Shown here: positions 51,431 to 60,176 of the stretch, piece by piece
How positions within the stretch are numbered: position 1 is the stretch's first letter
Layout of the letters: every line of letters begins with the position of its first letter
DNA from: JACCTI01 sp038237435
GTDB lineage: Bacteria; Verrucomicrobiota; Verrucomicrobiia; Chthoniobacterales; UBA10450
Assembly: GCA_038237435.1 (NCBI GenBank)
Contig: JBBRYT010000002.1
Location: 62,001-126,000 of the forward strand
DNA: 64,000 nt
Direction: 5' to 3'
The notes under the pieces: generated by a model
The model's database searches: none
What the model was told of the DNA's origin: nothing
Seen by the model: the letters and a program-made list of their open reading frames with translations, nothing else
Made by a program: the position numbers and the translations under genes

Positions 51431-52425
51431 AAGCGATGCGGACAGCAGTGCTGGGTGCGGGTGGATGGGGAACGGCACTTGCCATCCTCTGGGCTAAGCG
51501 CGGAAACGACGTCACTCTGTGGGGACACAATCCCGAGCGGATCGAGCGTTTGCGGAGCACGCGAGAAAATGTCGACTATCTACCGGGGGTCACACTGCCC
51601 GAGTCGATTTGCCTAACGAGTAGTCTGGCGGACTGCGCCAGCGCAGACCTGATTGTCTTTGTCACGCCCTCCACCGCGCTGCGCTCCGTTGCTCAGGAAA
51701 TAAAGAATAGCCTAACGAGTAGTAGCATTTTCCTCAGCTGCACCAAAGGCATCGAGCACGGAAGCGGTTTGCGCATGTCCGAGATTCTGGCGCAATTTTT
51801 CCCAGAGCACGCCGTCGCGGTTTTGTCCGGCCCGAATCTGGCGGCGGAAGTTTCTCGTGAACTGCCGACTGCGGCCGTGCTCGGTTGTCGCAACGCCGAG
51901 TGCGCGCAAGACCTCCAGCAATATCTCGGCACGCCGCGCTTCCGTATTTATTCCAGCGACGAAACGACCGGGATCGAGCTTGGTGGCGCACTGAAAAATG
52001 TCTTCGCGATCGCCGCTGGGATTGGTGACGGCTTTGGATTAGGCGACAACTCGAAAGCGGCCCTGGTCACGCGCGGTCTGGCCGAGCTGCTACGCCTCGG
52101 CACCGCCATGGGTGGACAGGCACGAACCTTTTATGGTTTGAGCGGAGCAGGCGATTTGGTCGCGACCTGCTTCAGTCCATTGAGTCGGAACCGGCGCGTC
52201 GGCGAAAAGCTCGGACAGGGCCACTCGTTAGATCAAATTATCTCTTCGACCAAGACGGTGGCCGAAGGAGTGCCAACCACCAAGAGCGCATTCGAATGCG
52301 CGCGCCAGCTCGACATCGAGACGCCGATCATCGACCAGATTTTCAGCATCCTTTACCAGAACAAAAAACCGGCCGAGGCCCTGGAAGAACTTCTGGCCCG
52401 CGACCAAAAATCCGAGCGTCTCTAG
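51427..52425 (+). CDS. gpsA: Glycerol-3-phosphate dehydrogenase (NAD(P)+)
   Basis: 332 residues. AVLGAGGWGTALA binds NAD(P). FLSCTKGIE, VLSGPNLAAEV and GGALKNVFAIAAGI with the catalytic Lys, and GLSGAGDLVATCFS are family blocks. It reduces DHAP to sn-glycerol-3-phosphate for phospholipid synthesis. The start is GTG at 51427, with an ATG three codons later. It carries two exact motif copies 99 bp apart in the same frame (51611 and 51710, both read LTSS). Confidence 0.94.
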   Translation: MKAMRTAVLGAGGWGTALAILWAKRGNDVTLWGHNPERIERLRSTRENVDYLPGVTLPESICLTSSLADCASADLIVFVTPSTALRSVAQEIKNSLTSSSIFLSCTKGIEHGSGLRMSEILAQFFPEHAVAVLSGPNLAAEVSRELPTAAVLGCRNAECAQDLQQYLGTPRFRIYSSDETTGIELGGALKNVFAIAAGIGDGFGLGDNSKAALVTRGLAELLRLGTAMGGQARTFYGLSGAGDLVATCFSPLSRNRRVGEKLGQGHSLDQIISSTKTVAEGVPTTKSAFECARQLDIETPIIDQIFSILYQNKKPAEALEELLARDQKSERL

Positions 52426-52428
52426 TTG

Positions 52429-52444
52429 GCCTAACGAGTCGTTA
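52429..52444. repeat. Dispersed motif extended into an inverted repeat between gpsA and purN
   Basis: An exact copy GCCTAACGAGT (52429-52439) is followed by CGTTA, giving TAACGA-G-TCGTTA. The arms are 6 bp with a one-base centre. It lies in and just past the 16-bp gap between the convergent gpsA and purN genes. The arms are too short and lack a T-tract for a confident terminator call. Confidence 0.45.
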
Positions 52445-53017
52445 TTCGCAGAACTGCGCGATCGCTTGCGGATAAAGTTCGTGTTCCGCGATTTGAATTC
52501 GGGCATGCAACGTTTCCGGCGTGTCGTTAGGCAAGATCGGCACTTCGCGTTGCGCGATAATTTCGCCGCTGTCGATGTCTGCCTCCACGTAATGCACGGT
52601 GCAACCGCTCACCCTTTCACCCGCGGCCAGCGCCTGCTTCCACGCTTCGAGCCCGGGAAATTTCGGCAGGAGCGACGGATGGATATTAATGATGCGATGC
52701 GAAAACGCGGAGAGTGTCGGCGCTTTCAGCACTCGCATGAATCCAGCCAGCACGACCAATTCCACAGCGGAATCCCGTAACATCTGGACCAGTGCGCTTT
52801 CCGCTTCCGGTTCCATCTTTGTCCGGAATTTTCCAGGCGGCACGAATGCGTTCGGCACGCCAAACTCTTGCGCGATTTGCAGAATGCCGGCGTTAAAAAC
52901 ATCCGCAATTACGACGCGCGCTTCGGCACATAAGGTCCCGTCGCGGATGCGCTCGAGAATCGCACGGCAATTACTTCCTTTGCCCGAACCAAGGATACCG
53001 ATCCCGATGGCTGCCAT
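52442..53017 (-). CDS. purN: Phosphoribosylglycinamide formyltransferase
   Basis: 191 residues. GILGSGKGSNCRAIL is the N-terminal GART phosphate loop. VVLAGFMRVL, INIHPSLLPKFPG with catalytic Asn and His, and GCTVHYVEADIDSGEII with the catalytic Asp are all present. It transfers formyl from 10-formyl-THF to GAR in purine synthesis. It is convergent with gpsA. A two-mismatch motif copy is at 52522. Confidence 0.95.
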   Translation of the reverse strand: MAAIGIGILGSGKGSNCRAILERIRDGTLCAEARVVIADVFNAGILQIAQEFGVPNAFVPPGKFRTKMEPEAESALVQMLRDSAVELVVLAGFMRVLKAPTLSAFSHRIINIHPSLLPKFPGLEAWKQALAAGERVSGCTVHYVEADIDSGEIIAQREVPILPNDTPETLHARIQIAEHELYPQAIAQFCE

Positions 53018-53018
53018 C

Positions 53019-53498
53019 TTAGCTGCGATTTACGCGCTCAATTAATTGCGAAGTGGAGTAGCCGGCCGCGAATGGAATGATGCGCACGGTCGCGCCTATT
53101 TCTTCCAAGGCCGCGCGCTCCTCGGCGTTGAGCGTTTCCGGTTTGTAGTCGCCGCCCTTCACGTAGATCGCCGGTCGAACGCGTCGAAGAAAATCCGTCG
53201 CGCGCACTTCCGGAAAAATCGCCGCGTAATCCACCGCGCAGAGCGCGGCCAAAACTTCCGCGCGATCGTTTTCGTTGTTTAACGGTCGTCCTTCGCCTTT
53301 TAGAATTCGCACTGACTTGTCGCCGTTCACACCGACGGCAAGAGCGTCGCCTAACGAACGCGCTGCTTCCAGATAACGCACGTGCCCCGGATGCAGCAGA
53401 TCAAAACATCCATTCGTCACCACCAGACGCTGGCCGCCTATGCGCAGTTGTTTCGAAACCTCAGCCAGCTCCTCGACGCTGAGAATATTGCTCTTCAT
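53019..53498 (-). CDS. rfaE2: D-glycero-beta-D-manno-heptose 1-phosphate adenylyltransferase (RfaE2)
   Basis: 159 residues, the stand-alone adenylyltransferase domain. VTNGCFDLLHPGHVRYLEAA has the HxGH nucleotidyl-transfer motif. VGVNGDKSVRILKGEGRP and YVKGGDYKPE are typical. It makes ADP-heptose for LPS inner core, which implies a Gram-negative envelope. It starts one base from the stop of the lipid kinase gene upstream, and purN follows at once, so the three form an operon. A motif variant is at 53349. Confidence 0.92.
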   Translation of the reverse strand: MKSNILSVEELAEVSKQLRIGGQRLVVTNGCFDLLHPGHVRYLEAARSLGDALAVGVNGDKSVRILKGEGRPLNNENDRAEVLAALCAVDYAAIFPEVRATDFLRRVRPAIYVKGGDYKPETLNAEERAALEEIGATVRIIPFAAGYSTSQLIERVNRS

Positions 53499-54382
53499 TA
53501 ATTGGTGCCGACCAAAACTTGCAGCGCACGTGGCAACACTTCAAAAACAGCCGGCTCGTTTCCCACCAATTCGCCATCGACGTTAAACCACATTCCCGGT
53601 TCCGATTTTATCGACATTTTGCGCGCACGCCGAAAGACAATGCTGTCGCTCCCGAGATGCCTGCCACACGCGATCTGCGCCACGAGCAACGCCAGTGCGG
53701 GCGCAGAATTTTTCGGAACTAGAATCACGTCGAGCAGTCCATCATCGATCTCCGCTTCCGGCGCGATCAAAGTTCCACCGGCGACATAACGGCCGTTCGC
53801 GACCACCGCATTATAAAGGTCCACTTCGATCCGCTCCCCGTCATCGAAAACGATTTCTGTGGCATACGAGCGCAGCTCGGGCAACGCTTCCGCCGCGCTA
53901 CGCAAATAGGCCAGCGGTCCCCACGTTTGTTTTATTTCCGGCGTCAATTTTTCATTGACCGTCCCACTAAATCCGCCGGCGGAGACGTTCACGAAATACC
54001 GCACCTGATCGCTCGTCACGCGCACGAGATCGATCGCGCGGGTCCGGCCCGAGCGTAATGCCTCGATGCAATCATCGATCTTGTCTGGCAATGAAAGCAT
54101 TCGGGCGAAATCATTACCGGTCCCGAGCGGAATCAGTCCCACCTGCAACCGGTCCGCAAGTTCGGCGATACCGTTGATCACTTCGTTAAAAGTTCCATCG
54201 CCGCCCGCCGCCAGGACTCGTTCGCAATTACCTTCTGCCGCGGCGCGCGCCATTCTCCTGGCATCGCCCTCTCCGCTGGTGAACTGAATTTCCGCCGACG
54301 GAAAACGCGCGAGCTGAGCGCGAATTTCTTCGCGATCATCCACGCTCCCCGCCCCAGGATTACAAATAATGCAGGTCCTCAT
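53498..54382 (-). CDS. Diacylglycerol/sphingosine kinase-family lipid kinase (YegS/DgkB-like)
   Basis: About 294 residues. CIICNPGAGS and VLAAGGDGTFNEVINGI (GGDGT nucleotide site), then IPLGTGNDFARML. The C-terminal half with NVSAGGFSG and WFNVDGELV is the DAGK accessory domain. It phosphorylates diacylglycerol or a related lipid. The ATG at 54382 is placed at the fold start. It is divergent from the DUF4912 gene. Confidence 0.9.
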   Translation of the reverse strand: MRTCIICNPGAGSVDDREEIRAQLARFPSAEIQFTSGEGDARRMARAAAEGNCERVLAAGGDGTFNEVINGIAELADRLQVGLIPLGTGNDFARMLSLPDKIDDCIEALRSGRTRAIDLVRVTSDQVRYFVNVSAGGFSGTVNEKLTPEIKQTWGPLAYLRSAAEALPELRSYATEIVFDDGERIEVDLYNAVVANGRYVAGGTLIAPEAEIDDGLLDVILVPKNSAPALALLVAQIACGRHLGSDSIVFRRARKMSIKSEPGMWFNVDGELVGNEPAVFEVLPRALQVLVGTN

Positions 54383-54461
54383 GAATAGAATCGGGCGCGT
54401 GCAATTGTCATTTGGCGACGCTGCGAACCCGAGTAACATCCTGCGGCAAATCGCTGCGTCT

Positions 54462-55220
54462 ATGGAATTCGATTCAAAAAAAAACGCAACACGGGAATCG
54501 TCCGGTTATCGCGTCTCGCCGCATCCGATCATCAGCTATGGAAAAAACGCGGGCATGACCGCTGAATCGCTGGGCTTGCCGCGCACCTACGGAACGCAAA
54601 CCCTCACCCTCATGGCGCGCGATCCGCGAAACATCTTTGCCTATTGGGATATCGATTGGACGAGGGCCTTTCGTGAACAGGAACCTGAGGATCGCAAAGT
54701 CCATCTGCGCTTATTAAGCTCCGACGGTGCTGAAGAACTGGCCGTCGAAATTGAGCCGATGGCAGGCAGTTGTTACATCTCCGTTCCCGAAGCGAATATG
54801 ACTTACAGTGGCGACATCGGTTTCTTCCAGCCGCCTGAAGTCTGGCACTCGTTAGCTACTTCGGAGTTAATCACCACTCCCCCTGAAACGGTCGCGGCGG
54901 ACGGCGAAGCGGATTTCGCCACCGTGCCTTTCCATCTGGCCTTTCAGCACATGATAGATCTTCTCCGCGTCTCCAAGCAGGAAAATCAATCACTCACGTC
55001 CATGCTGGCCGACTTGCGTCAACGCGCCACCACTCCAGAAACTGGCCGGCAGTTGAATGAGGAACAGCGCGACCTCGCAGATATTTTGCGACGCGCTGAG
55101 GCGAGCCCGCGCTTACCGCGGCAGCCCATGGCCTGGACGCAACAGCGCTTGGAAAGAGTTCTCGGTTTCGGAAATACCAGCCCGAGCGGCGGTTTCGGCG
55201 GGAGCAGCAGGACTCGTTAG
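54462..55220 (+). CDS. DUF4912 protein
   Basis: About 252 residues from this ATG; in-frame ATGs at 54369 and 54381 could extend it toward the divergent kinase gene. LTLMARDPRNIFAYWDIDW is the DUF4912 signature, in a beta-rich domain (about 45-150). The C-terminal part is low-complexity and Gly/Ser-rich. The function of the domain is unknown. The gene ends ACT CGT TAG, supplied by an exact motif copy at 55212, with the convergent GT2 gene starting its stop codon one base further on. Confidence 0.75.
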   Translation: MEFDSKKNATRESSGYRVSPHPIISYGKNAGMTAESLGLPRTYGTQTLTLMARDPRNIFAYWDIDWTRAFREQEPEDRKVHLRLLSSDGAEELAVEIEPMAGSCYISVPEANMTYSGDIGFFQPPEVWHSLATSELITTPPETVAADGEADFATVPFHLAFQHMIDLLRVSKQENQSLTSMLADLRQRATTPETGRQLNEEQRDLADILRRAEASPRLPRQPMAWTQQRLERVLGFGNTSPSGGFGGSSRTR

Positions 55221-55221
55221 G

Positions 55222-56259
55222 CTAACTTTCGACGACGGTCGCTCGTCGTTCTGGCGCGATCACGTCCGTTGACGGCGCGCGACGCACGAGCGCAGTCGCA
55301 GTTAGAATTACGAAAGTGGCGGTGGAATAAAAATAGTGCAGCCAATGCAGCAAAATTGCGCCTAAGGAGAAGAAGAATCCGCCGCGACGAAGAAAAAGAC
55401 GATAAAGTCCGCGGTTGCACGCAAACAAAATGGCCAATGGAATCATGGCCGCGGGTAGCAATTGATGATGCGTCGCGCCGACGATCAGTAATACCAAAAG
55501 ACTGTAGACCGCGAGCGCGCTGACGCGATTCTCCAGCCGAAGGTTTAAGTCGTTAGGCAACGAATTTTCGCTCAAGAGTAATCGTGTCCACGGAACCGCC
55601 CGGCGGAAAATGTCGGTGTAGATAACTTCCCAAAGCGTCCAGCGTTTGCTGTGTGTAGCCTGGATATCGCGTCGGAGCAGCAGGCGATGGCCCGCTGTCG
55701 TTAGGCGCATACCTAATTCGATATCTTCGATGCTGGCCCAGCGATAGGTTTCGTCGAATCCATTCTCCCGCTGGAACGCCTCGCGGCGAATCGCCCCGCA
55801 GCCGGCCCAGAAAGCGGATGCCTCGCGACGACTCTGCTGGTGGACATAATGATGAAGCAAGTTTCGATAGCGAGAAACCAGGCCGGTCTCGGTCGGTTGA
55901 TCATCGTAGGAACCAAAGACCCCGCACACTTTGGGATCGGCCAGGAATTGTTGCTCGATCAGGCCGAGCGTTTCCCGATGCACCGCCACGTCGCAATCGA
56001 TGAAGACAATCACGTCGCCGGAACTGGCCTCCACTCCGCGATTGCGTGCGGTCGCCGGACCGAGCGGACCACTCGTTAGGCGCAGAACTTTCGCGCCGTA
56101 CGCGCGCGCCATCGCCGCGGAATCGTCGTCCGATCCGTCATCGACTACGACGATCTCGTCCGGCTTCCGCTCGGATGCAGCTAACGCCTCCAGGCAGGTG
56201 GGCAAATGCGCGCGCCCATTCCAAACCGGAATGACCACGCTGAAAGTGAGTTGTTCCAT
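55222..56259 (-). CDS. GT2 glycosyltransferase, membrane-associated
   Basis: 345 residues. FSVVIPVWNGRAHLPTC, VVVDDGSDDDSA and IFIDCDVAVHRETL (DxD) form the catalytic domain, with WAGCGAIRREAF and SIEDIELGMRL as later blocks. Two to three hydrophobic segments follow after about 245. It probably builds surface polysaccharide. The ATG at 56259 is chosen by the domain start. Motif copies are at 55548, 55696 and 56071 (exact, LRLTSGPLG). Confidence 0.88.
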   Translation of the reverse strand: MEQLTFSVVIPVWNGRAHLPTCLEALAASERKPDEIVVVDDGSDDDSAAMARAYGAKVLRLTSGPLGPATARNRGVEASSGDVIVFIDCDVAVHRETLGLIEQQFLADPKVCGVFGSYDDQPTETGLVSRYRNLLHHYVHQQSRREASAFWAGCGAIRREAFQRENGFDETYRWASIEDIELGMRLTTAGHRLLLRRDIQATHSKRWTLWEVIYTDIFRRAVPWTRLLLSENSLPNDLNLRLENRVSALAVYSLLVLLIVGATHHQLLPAAMIPLAILFACNRGLYRLFLRRGGFFFSLGAILLHWLHYFYSTATFVILTATALVRRAPSTDVIAPERRATVVES

Positions 56260-56363
56260 GTAAGGCCCAGCTCCGTCATATCGTTGCGCGCGGGCAGCGT
56301 CAACAGACGAGGCGGAAGATTGAACTTTCATCCGTGGCGCAATGCTGCCTTCGTCAGAGCGGC

Positions 56364-57626
56364 ATGGATCGCGCGAGACAGATTCTTTTCGTGACCTTCG
56401 ATGTCATTGGGCCACGTCGCGGTGGCGCGGCTATTCGCGTTCTCGGTCTGGCAGGTGCCGTGGCGCGCTCTGGGTTTTCCGTCACCGTCGTTGCGCCGCG
56501 GGTGGATCATTTTGTTTCAGATGAGTTCGCGCTTCAGGAGTTCGACCTCGCACGTCCGCGGGAAACGCTTCGTCCACTTTTGCGCGAGACCGCTCTGACG
56601 GTATTGCCGCTGCATGCACTGGTGCGTCTGCCATTTCTGAGCCGCGCGAAAATCCCCCTCGTCTTCGACCTATACGACCCATTCCTCTTCGAATTGATGG
56701 CGGCAGGTGCCGATGAGAATGAGTTACAGGCGCACCTTGTCCTGCAGAATCAAGTCCTGCGGCGCGGCGATTTTTTCCTCTGCGCTTCGGAACGGCAGCG
56801 CAACTACTGGTTGGGCGAGCTCAGCACCAACGGCCGCACCGAGCCTAACGAGTTGATTGCGGTGGTGCCGTTTGGAATCGATCCGGCGCCGCCGCCAATT
56901 CACCGATCAAGCCGTGACGTTTTTTCCTCTATTCCGCTGACGGGAAGAATCATCATCTGGCCGGGCGGCATTTGGGATTGGACCGATCCGGAAACCTTGC
57001 TCAAGGCAATGCGTTTTCTGGAATCTTCGGGAATTCATCTGGTCTTCTTCGCCGGCAAACATCCTGGCGAAGATCACGAGGAAACCGCGGCTGCGTGTAA
57101 GGCGCGCTCGCTCGGGGGCGGCAATGTCCATTTTATCGATGACTACATTCCTTACGACCGCCGCGGAGATTATTTCGCGGAATGCGACGCAGCGGTGAGC
57201 ACCCACCGCGCGAATCTCGAAAGTCGTTTCGCTTATCGCACGCGCTTTCTCGATTGCCTCTGGGCTGGTTTGCCGATCGTTTGCACTGAAGGCGACGTCT
57301 TCGCCGAACTAGTCGTTAGGCAGGAACTTGGACTGACAGTACCGCCCGAGAATCCGGAACTCCTGGCCCGGGCAATCGAAAGAATCGTACTCGACTCCGC
57401 ATTCACGGAGCGGTGTCGCGCCAACGTCATCCGTCTTCGTCCGCAGTTTGACTGGAATGACGCGATAAAATCATTCGCACCTTTTTGTTCCCGACCGCGA
57501 GTCACTCACATCTCTTCGCCTTTGGCCGACGCGCGTGGGCAACTGAAGCGCGCCCAACACGTCTGGAGAACAAGGGGCGCGAAAGAAACGTTGCGGCGAT
57601 TACGACTACATCTGCGCAATCGATGA
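56364..57626 (+). CDS. GT4-like glycosyltransferase (first of three)
   Basis: 420 residues, GT-B fold. ILFVTFDVIGPRRGGAAIRVLGLA is the N-terminal Rossmann start. IIIWPGGIWDWTDPETLLKA starts the donor domain, and the donor-contact region SRFAYRTRFLDCLWAGLPIVCTEGD is present, with a shortened EX7E. Its stop overlaps the start of the next glycosyltransferase (ATGA, 57623-57626). Motif copies are at 56843 (exact, PNEL) and 57311. Confidence 0.83.
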   Translation: MDRARQILFVTFDVIGPRRGGAAIRVLGLAGAVARSGFSVTVVAPRVDHFVSDEFALQEFDLARPRETLRPLLRETALTVLPLHALVRLPFLSRAKIPLVFDLYDPFLFELMAAGADENELQAHLVLQNQVLRRGDFFLCASERQRNYWLGELSTNGRTEPNELIAVVPFGIDPAPPPIHRSSRDVFSSIPLTGRIIIWPGGIWDWTDPETLLKAMRFLESSGIHLVFFAGKHPGEDHEETAAACKARSLGGGNVHFIDDYIPYDRRGDYFAECDAAVSTHRANLESRFAYRTRFLDCLWAGLPIVCTEGDVFAELVVRQELGLTVPPENPELLARAIERIVLDSAFTERCRANVIRLRPQFDWNDAIKSFAPFCSRPRVTHISSPLADARGQLKRAQHVWRTRGAKETLRRLRLHLRNR

Positions 57627-58744
57627 GACGGAGTGGGCCGCGACTTCTCTTTCTGCACCACACGGGTTTGATCGGCGGCGCCGAGCTGCTGCTTCTCTCT
57701 GTCGCGCGCCATTTCCGCGAAACCTCCGAGGTCGTTCTTTTCGACGACGGGCCGTTCCGCGATTTGTTAGAAAAAAGTGGCGTGCGCGTGCGTGTCTTTA
57801 GGAGCGCATGGGCGAGGCACGGCGTGAGGCTTGGTGCGCCGAGTTTTAGGCCGCGCAATCTTGCGAGTGTCTTGCGGTTAGCCTGGCGAATTTCGCGCGC
57901 CGCCTCCTCCGCCGATGTCGTCCTGGCGAATTCGCCAAAAGCGCTTTTGGCCGGGAGCCTGGCACGACTCGTTAGGCCAAAGCCATTCGTGTGGAACTTA
58001 CACGATCTCGTCACGCAGGAACATTTCCATCCGCACGCCATTCAACTCCTTGTGCGCACATGTAATCGGAGCGTGACGAGAGTGCTGGCGGATTCCAAAG
58101 CCGACGCCGACGCCTTCATATCCGCGGGCGGACGCGCGGACTTGGTGCGCGTCGTTCATGCCGGGGTGGCACCATTTTCTTTAATCGAACGAAAACGAAA
58201 TGAGACTCCGACACTGGGCGTCTTTGGCCGAATCACTCCGTGGAAAGGTCACGACGTTCTCTTGCGCGCTCTCGCGCTTGTCCCGGAAGCCAATGCAATT
58301 TTTGTGGGCGCGGAAGAAGACGCCGCCTTTGCCCGGACTCTGCGTCAGCTCGTGGCCAATCTTGGCCTAACGGATCGTGTAAGCTTTCTTGGTTTTCGCA
58401 ACGATGTCGCGCAACTGATGCAAAAGGTGGATTGCATTGTGCATGCTTCCACTGAGGCCGAACCGTTTGGACGCGTCATCGTGGAAGGAATGCTCGCGCA
58501 GAGGCCGGTTATCGCGACGCGTGGCGGCGGCGCCGCCGAAATCATTGAAGATGGCGAGAGCGGATTACTCGTTAGGCCGGGCGATGTCGCGGAACTGGTC
58601 TCGGCAATCAATCGAGTCTTGTCCGAGCCGGAAAAAGCGGCGCGAATGGCAATGAGAGGTTACGCGCGCGCGCGCACGCACTTCAGTGAAGAGCGAATGC
58701 TGTGCGAAACCGAGAAGTATTTCCACGAAATCGCGCGGAGATGA
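57623..58744 (+). CDS. GT4 glycosyltransferase (second of three)
   Basis: 373 residues. LLFLHHTGLIGGAELLLLSVARHF, then GVFGRITPWKGHDVLLRAL, and EAEPFGRVIVEGMLAQRPVIA with the EX7E pair. It is coupled at both ends (ATGA overlaps at 57623 and 58741), so the three GT4 genes are translated as a unit. Exact motif copies at 57967 and 58567 are both read LVRP. Confidence 0.89.
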   Translation: MRRSGPRLLFLHHTGLIGGAELLLLSVARHFRETSEVVLFDDGPFRDLLEKSGVRVRVFRSAWARHGVRLGAPSFRPRNLASVLRLAWRISRAASSADVVLANSPKALLAGSLARLVRPKPFVWNLHDLVTQEHFHPHAIQLLVRTCNRSVTRVLADSKADADAFISAGGRADLVRVVHAGVAPFSLIERKRNETPTLGVFGRITPWKGHDVLLRALALVPEANAIFVGAEEDAAFARTLRQLVANLGLTDRVSFLGFRNDVAQLMQKVDCIVHASTEAEPFGRVIVEGMLAQRPVIATRGGGAAEIIEDGESGLLVRPGDVAELVSAINRVLSEPEKAARMAMRGYARARTHFSEERMLCETEKYFHEIARR

Positions 58745-59868
58745 GAATCGCGATCGATCTTACCGCGCTCAACGCCAATCCAAGCGGGATCGATCGCTAC
58801 CTGCTGGGGTTGGTGCGTTCTCTGGCGCGCCTCGAAAAAGGCGCGGCGTTTTTTCTCTTCATTAACGTCGAGGATCGTGCGCGATTTTCCGGAAAAAACC
58901 GGCTGCCGAATCACTGCCATGTTTGGCCGATTTGTTTTCGACCACGATTCTTCAGGCTTTTCTTTCAACAACTGCTGCTGCCTATTCTTCTTTATCTACT
59001 GCGCATCGACGTCCTGCATTCGCCGACGTTCATCATGCCGACATGGCGCAGTCGCGCGCGGCATATCCTGACGATTCACGACATGTCGTCATTTCTTCTG
59101 CCGCAAACTCATCCGGCAATTCGGCGCGGTCCGGTCTACGAACGCGTGGTGAGCGCGAGCATTCGGCAGGCAGACATGATTACGGTCCCGTCCGAATCGG
59201 TGAAGACGGATATCTTGCGCATTGTGAGCGGTGCGAGGCCGGAAAGAATTCGGGCAATTGCCTGCGGAATCGAAGAGGCGTTTCATCCACGCGAGGCAGC
59301 GGAAGCGCAGCCGGTTTTGCAACGCCTCGAAATTCCAACGCCTTATGTTTTCTTTCTGGGCACACTCGAGCCGCGCAAAAATCTCCCGCTGCTGATTGAT
59401 GCTTTTGCCGAATTGATCAGGCAGGGCCGGGACGAGCACCTGGTGTTGGGCGGCGCACAGGGCTGGTCGCCTAACGAGTTGTTGTCTCGCCTTGCGCCAG
59501 GTGTGCGCGAGCGCATTCATCTCATGGGTTACATCGCCGAAGGCGACCTGCCCTTCGTCTACGCTGGCGCTACGCTTTTTGTTTATCCGTCGTTGTTGGA
59601 AGGTTTTGGGTTTCCGCCGCTGGAAGCGATGGCGAGCGGCGTGCCTGTGATCGCAGCGAATAATTCTTCGCTGCGCGAAAATCTTGGCGGCGCGGCCACG
59701 CTAGTTTCGTCGGATAACAAACACGAATTGGTGGAAGCGATGCAGTCACTCTTGCGCGATGAACGCGCCCGCGCCGAGGCACGTGAGACAGGACTCAAAC
59801 ACGTCGAGGCATTTCGCTGGGGACGTTTCGCAGAACAGACCTTCGCCTGTTATGAGGCGGTAAGTTGA
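58741..59868 (+). CDS. GT4 glycosyltransferase (third of three)
   Basis: 375 residues. IAIDLTALNANPSGIDRYLLGLV, ILTIHDMSSFLLP, YVFFLGTLEPRKNLPLLIDAF and PSLLEGFGFPPLEAMASGVPVIA (EX7E) show a WbaZ/mannosyltransferase-like GT4. It follows its neighbour with an ATGA overlap. An exact motif copy at 59469 is read SPNELL. Confidence 0.9.
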   Translation: MRIAIDLTALNANPSGIDRYLLGLVRSLARLEKGAAFFLFINVEDRARFSGKNRLPNHCHVWPICFRPRFFRLFFQQLLLPILLYLLRIDVLHSPTFIMPTWRSRARHILTIHDMSSFLLPQTHPAIRRGPVYERVVSASIRQADMITVPSESVKTDILRIVSGARPERIRAIACGIEEAFHPREAAEAQPVLQRLEIPTPYVFFLGTLEPRKNLPLLIDAFAELIRQGRDEHLVLGGAQGWSPNELLSRLAPGVRERIHLMGYIAEGDLPFVYAGATLFVYPSLLEGFGFPPLEAMASGVPVIAANNSSLRENLGGAATLVSSDNKHELVEAMQSLLRDERARAEARETGLKHVEAFRWGRFAEQTFACYEAVS

Positions 59869-60176
59869 AGGCGGTTCCTCAACGAATCGTCAGTTGGCTG
59901 GCCCGTTCCGCCTTGTTCGCCCGCGCGCGCAGGCTGGCGGAGAAAAATCGGGCTGACTGGAACCTCTCGCGCCGGCTAATTATTGCCGACGAGCCGAACG
60001 TCCTGTATTCCCTTCTCGGATATCGGATGGGTAAAATGGCGGGCACGCGCGAGCGCGGGATGAGCCGGCGAAAGATCATCCGTTGTCTTCGCCAGGCTGG
60101 CTATCGAGAGGTTCGCCCGATCAGTCCGAGACTGAACGACCGCCTGCATCCGCATTGGATTGCGGCGCGAAAATAA
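59865..60176 (+). CDS. Small basic protein of unknown function
   Basis: 103 residues, rich in Arg, no transmembrane segment. The start would be TTG at 59865, overlapping the upstream GT4 stop. The C-terminal half (RGMSRRKIIRCLRQAGYREVRP) resembles the end of some SAM methyltransferases, so it may be a short relative or a remnant. Its last 56 bp overlap the convergent flippase gene. The real gene status is uncertain. Confidence 0.45.
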   Translation: MKAVPQRIVSWLARSALFARARRLAEKNRADWNLSRRLIIADEPNVLYSLLGYRMGKMAGTRERGMSRRKIIRCLRQAGYREVRPISPRLNDRLHPHWIAARK

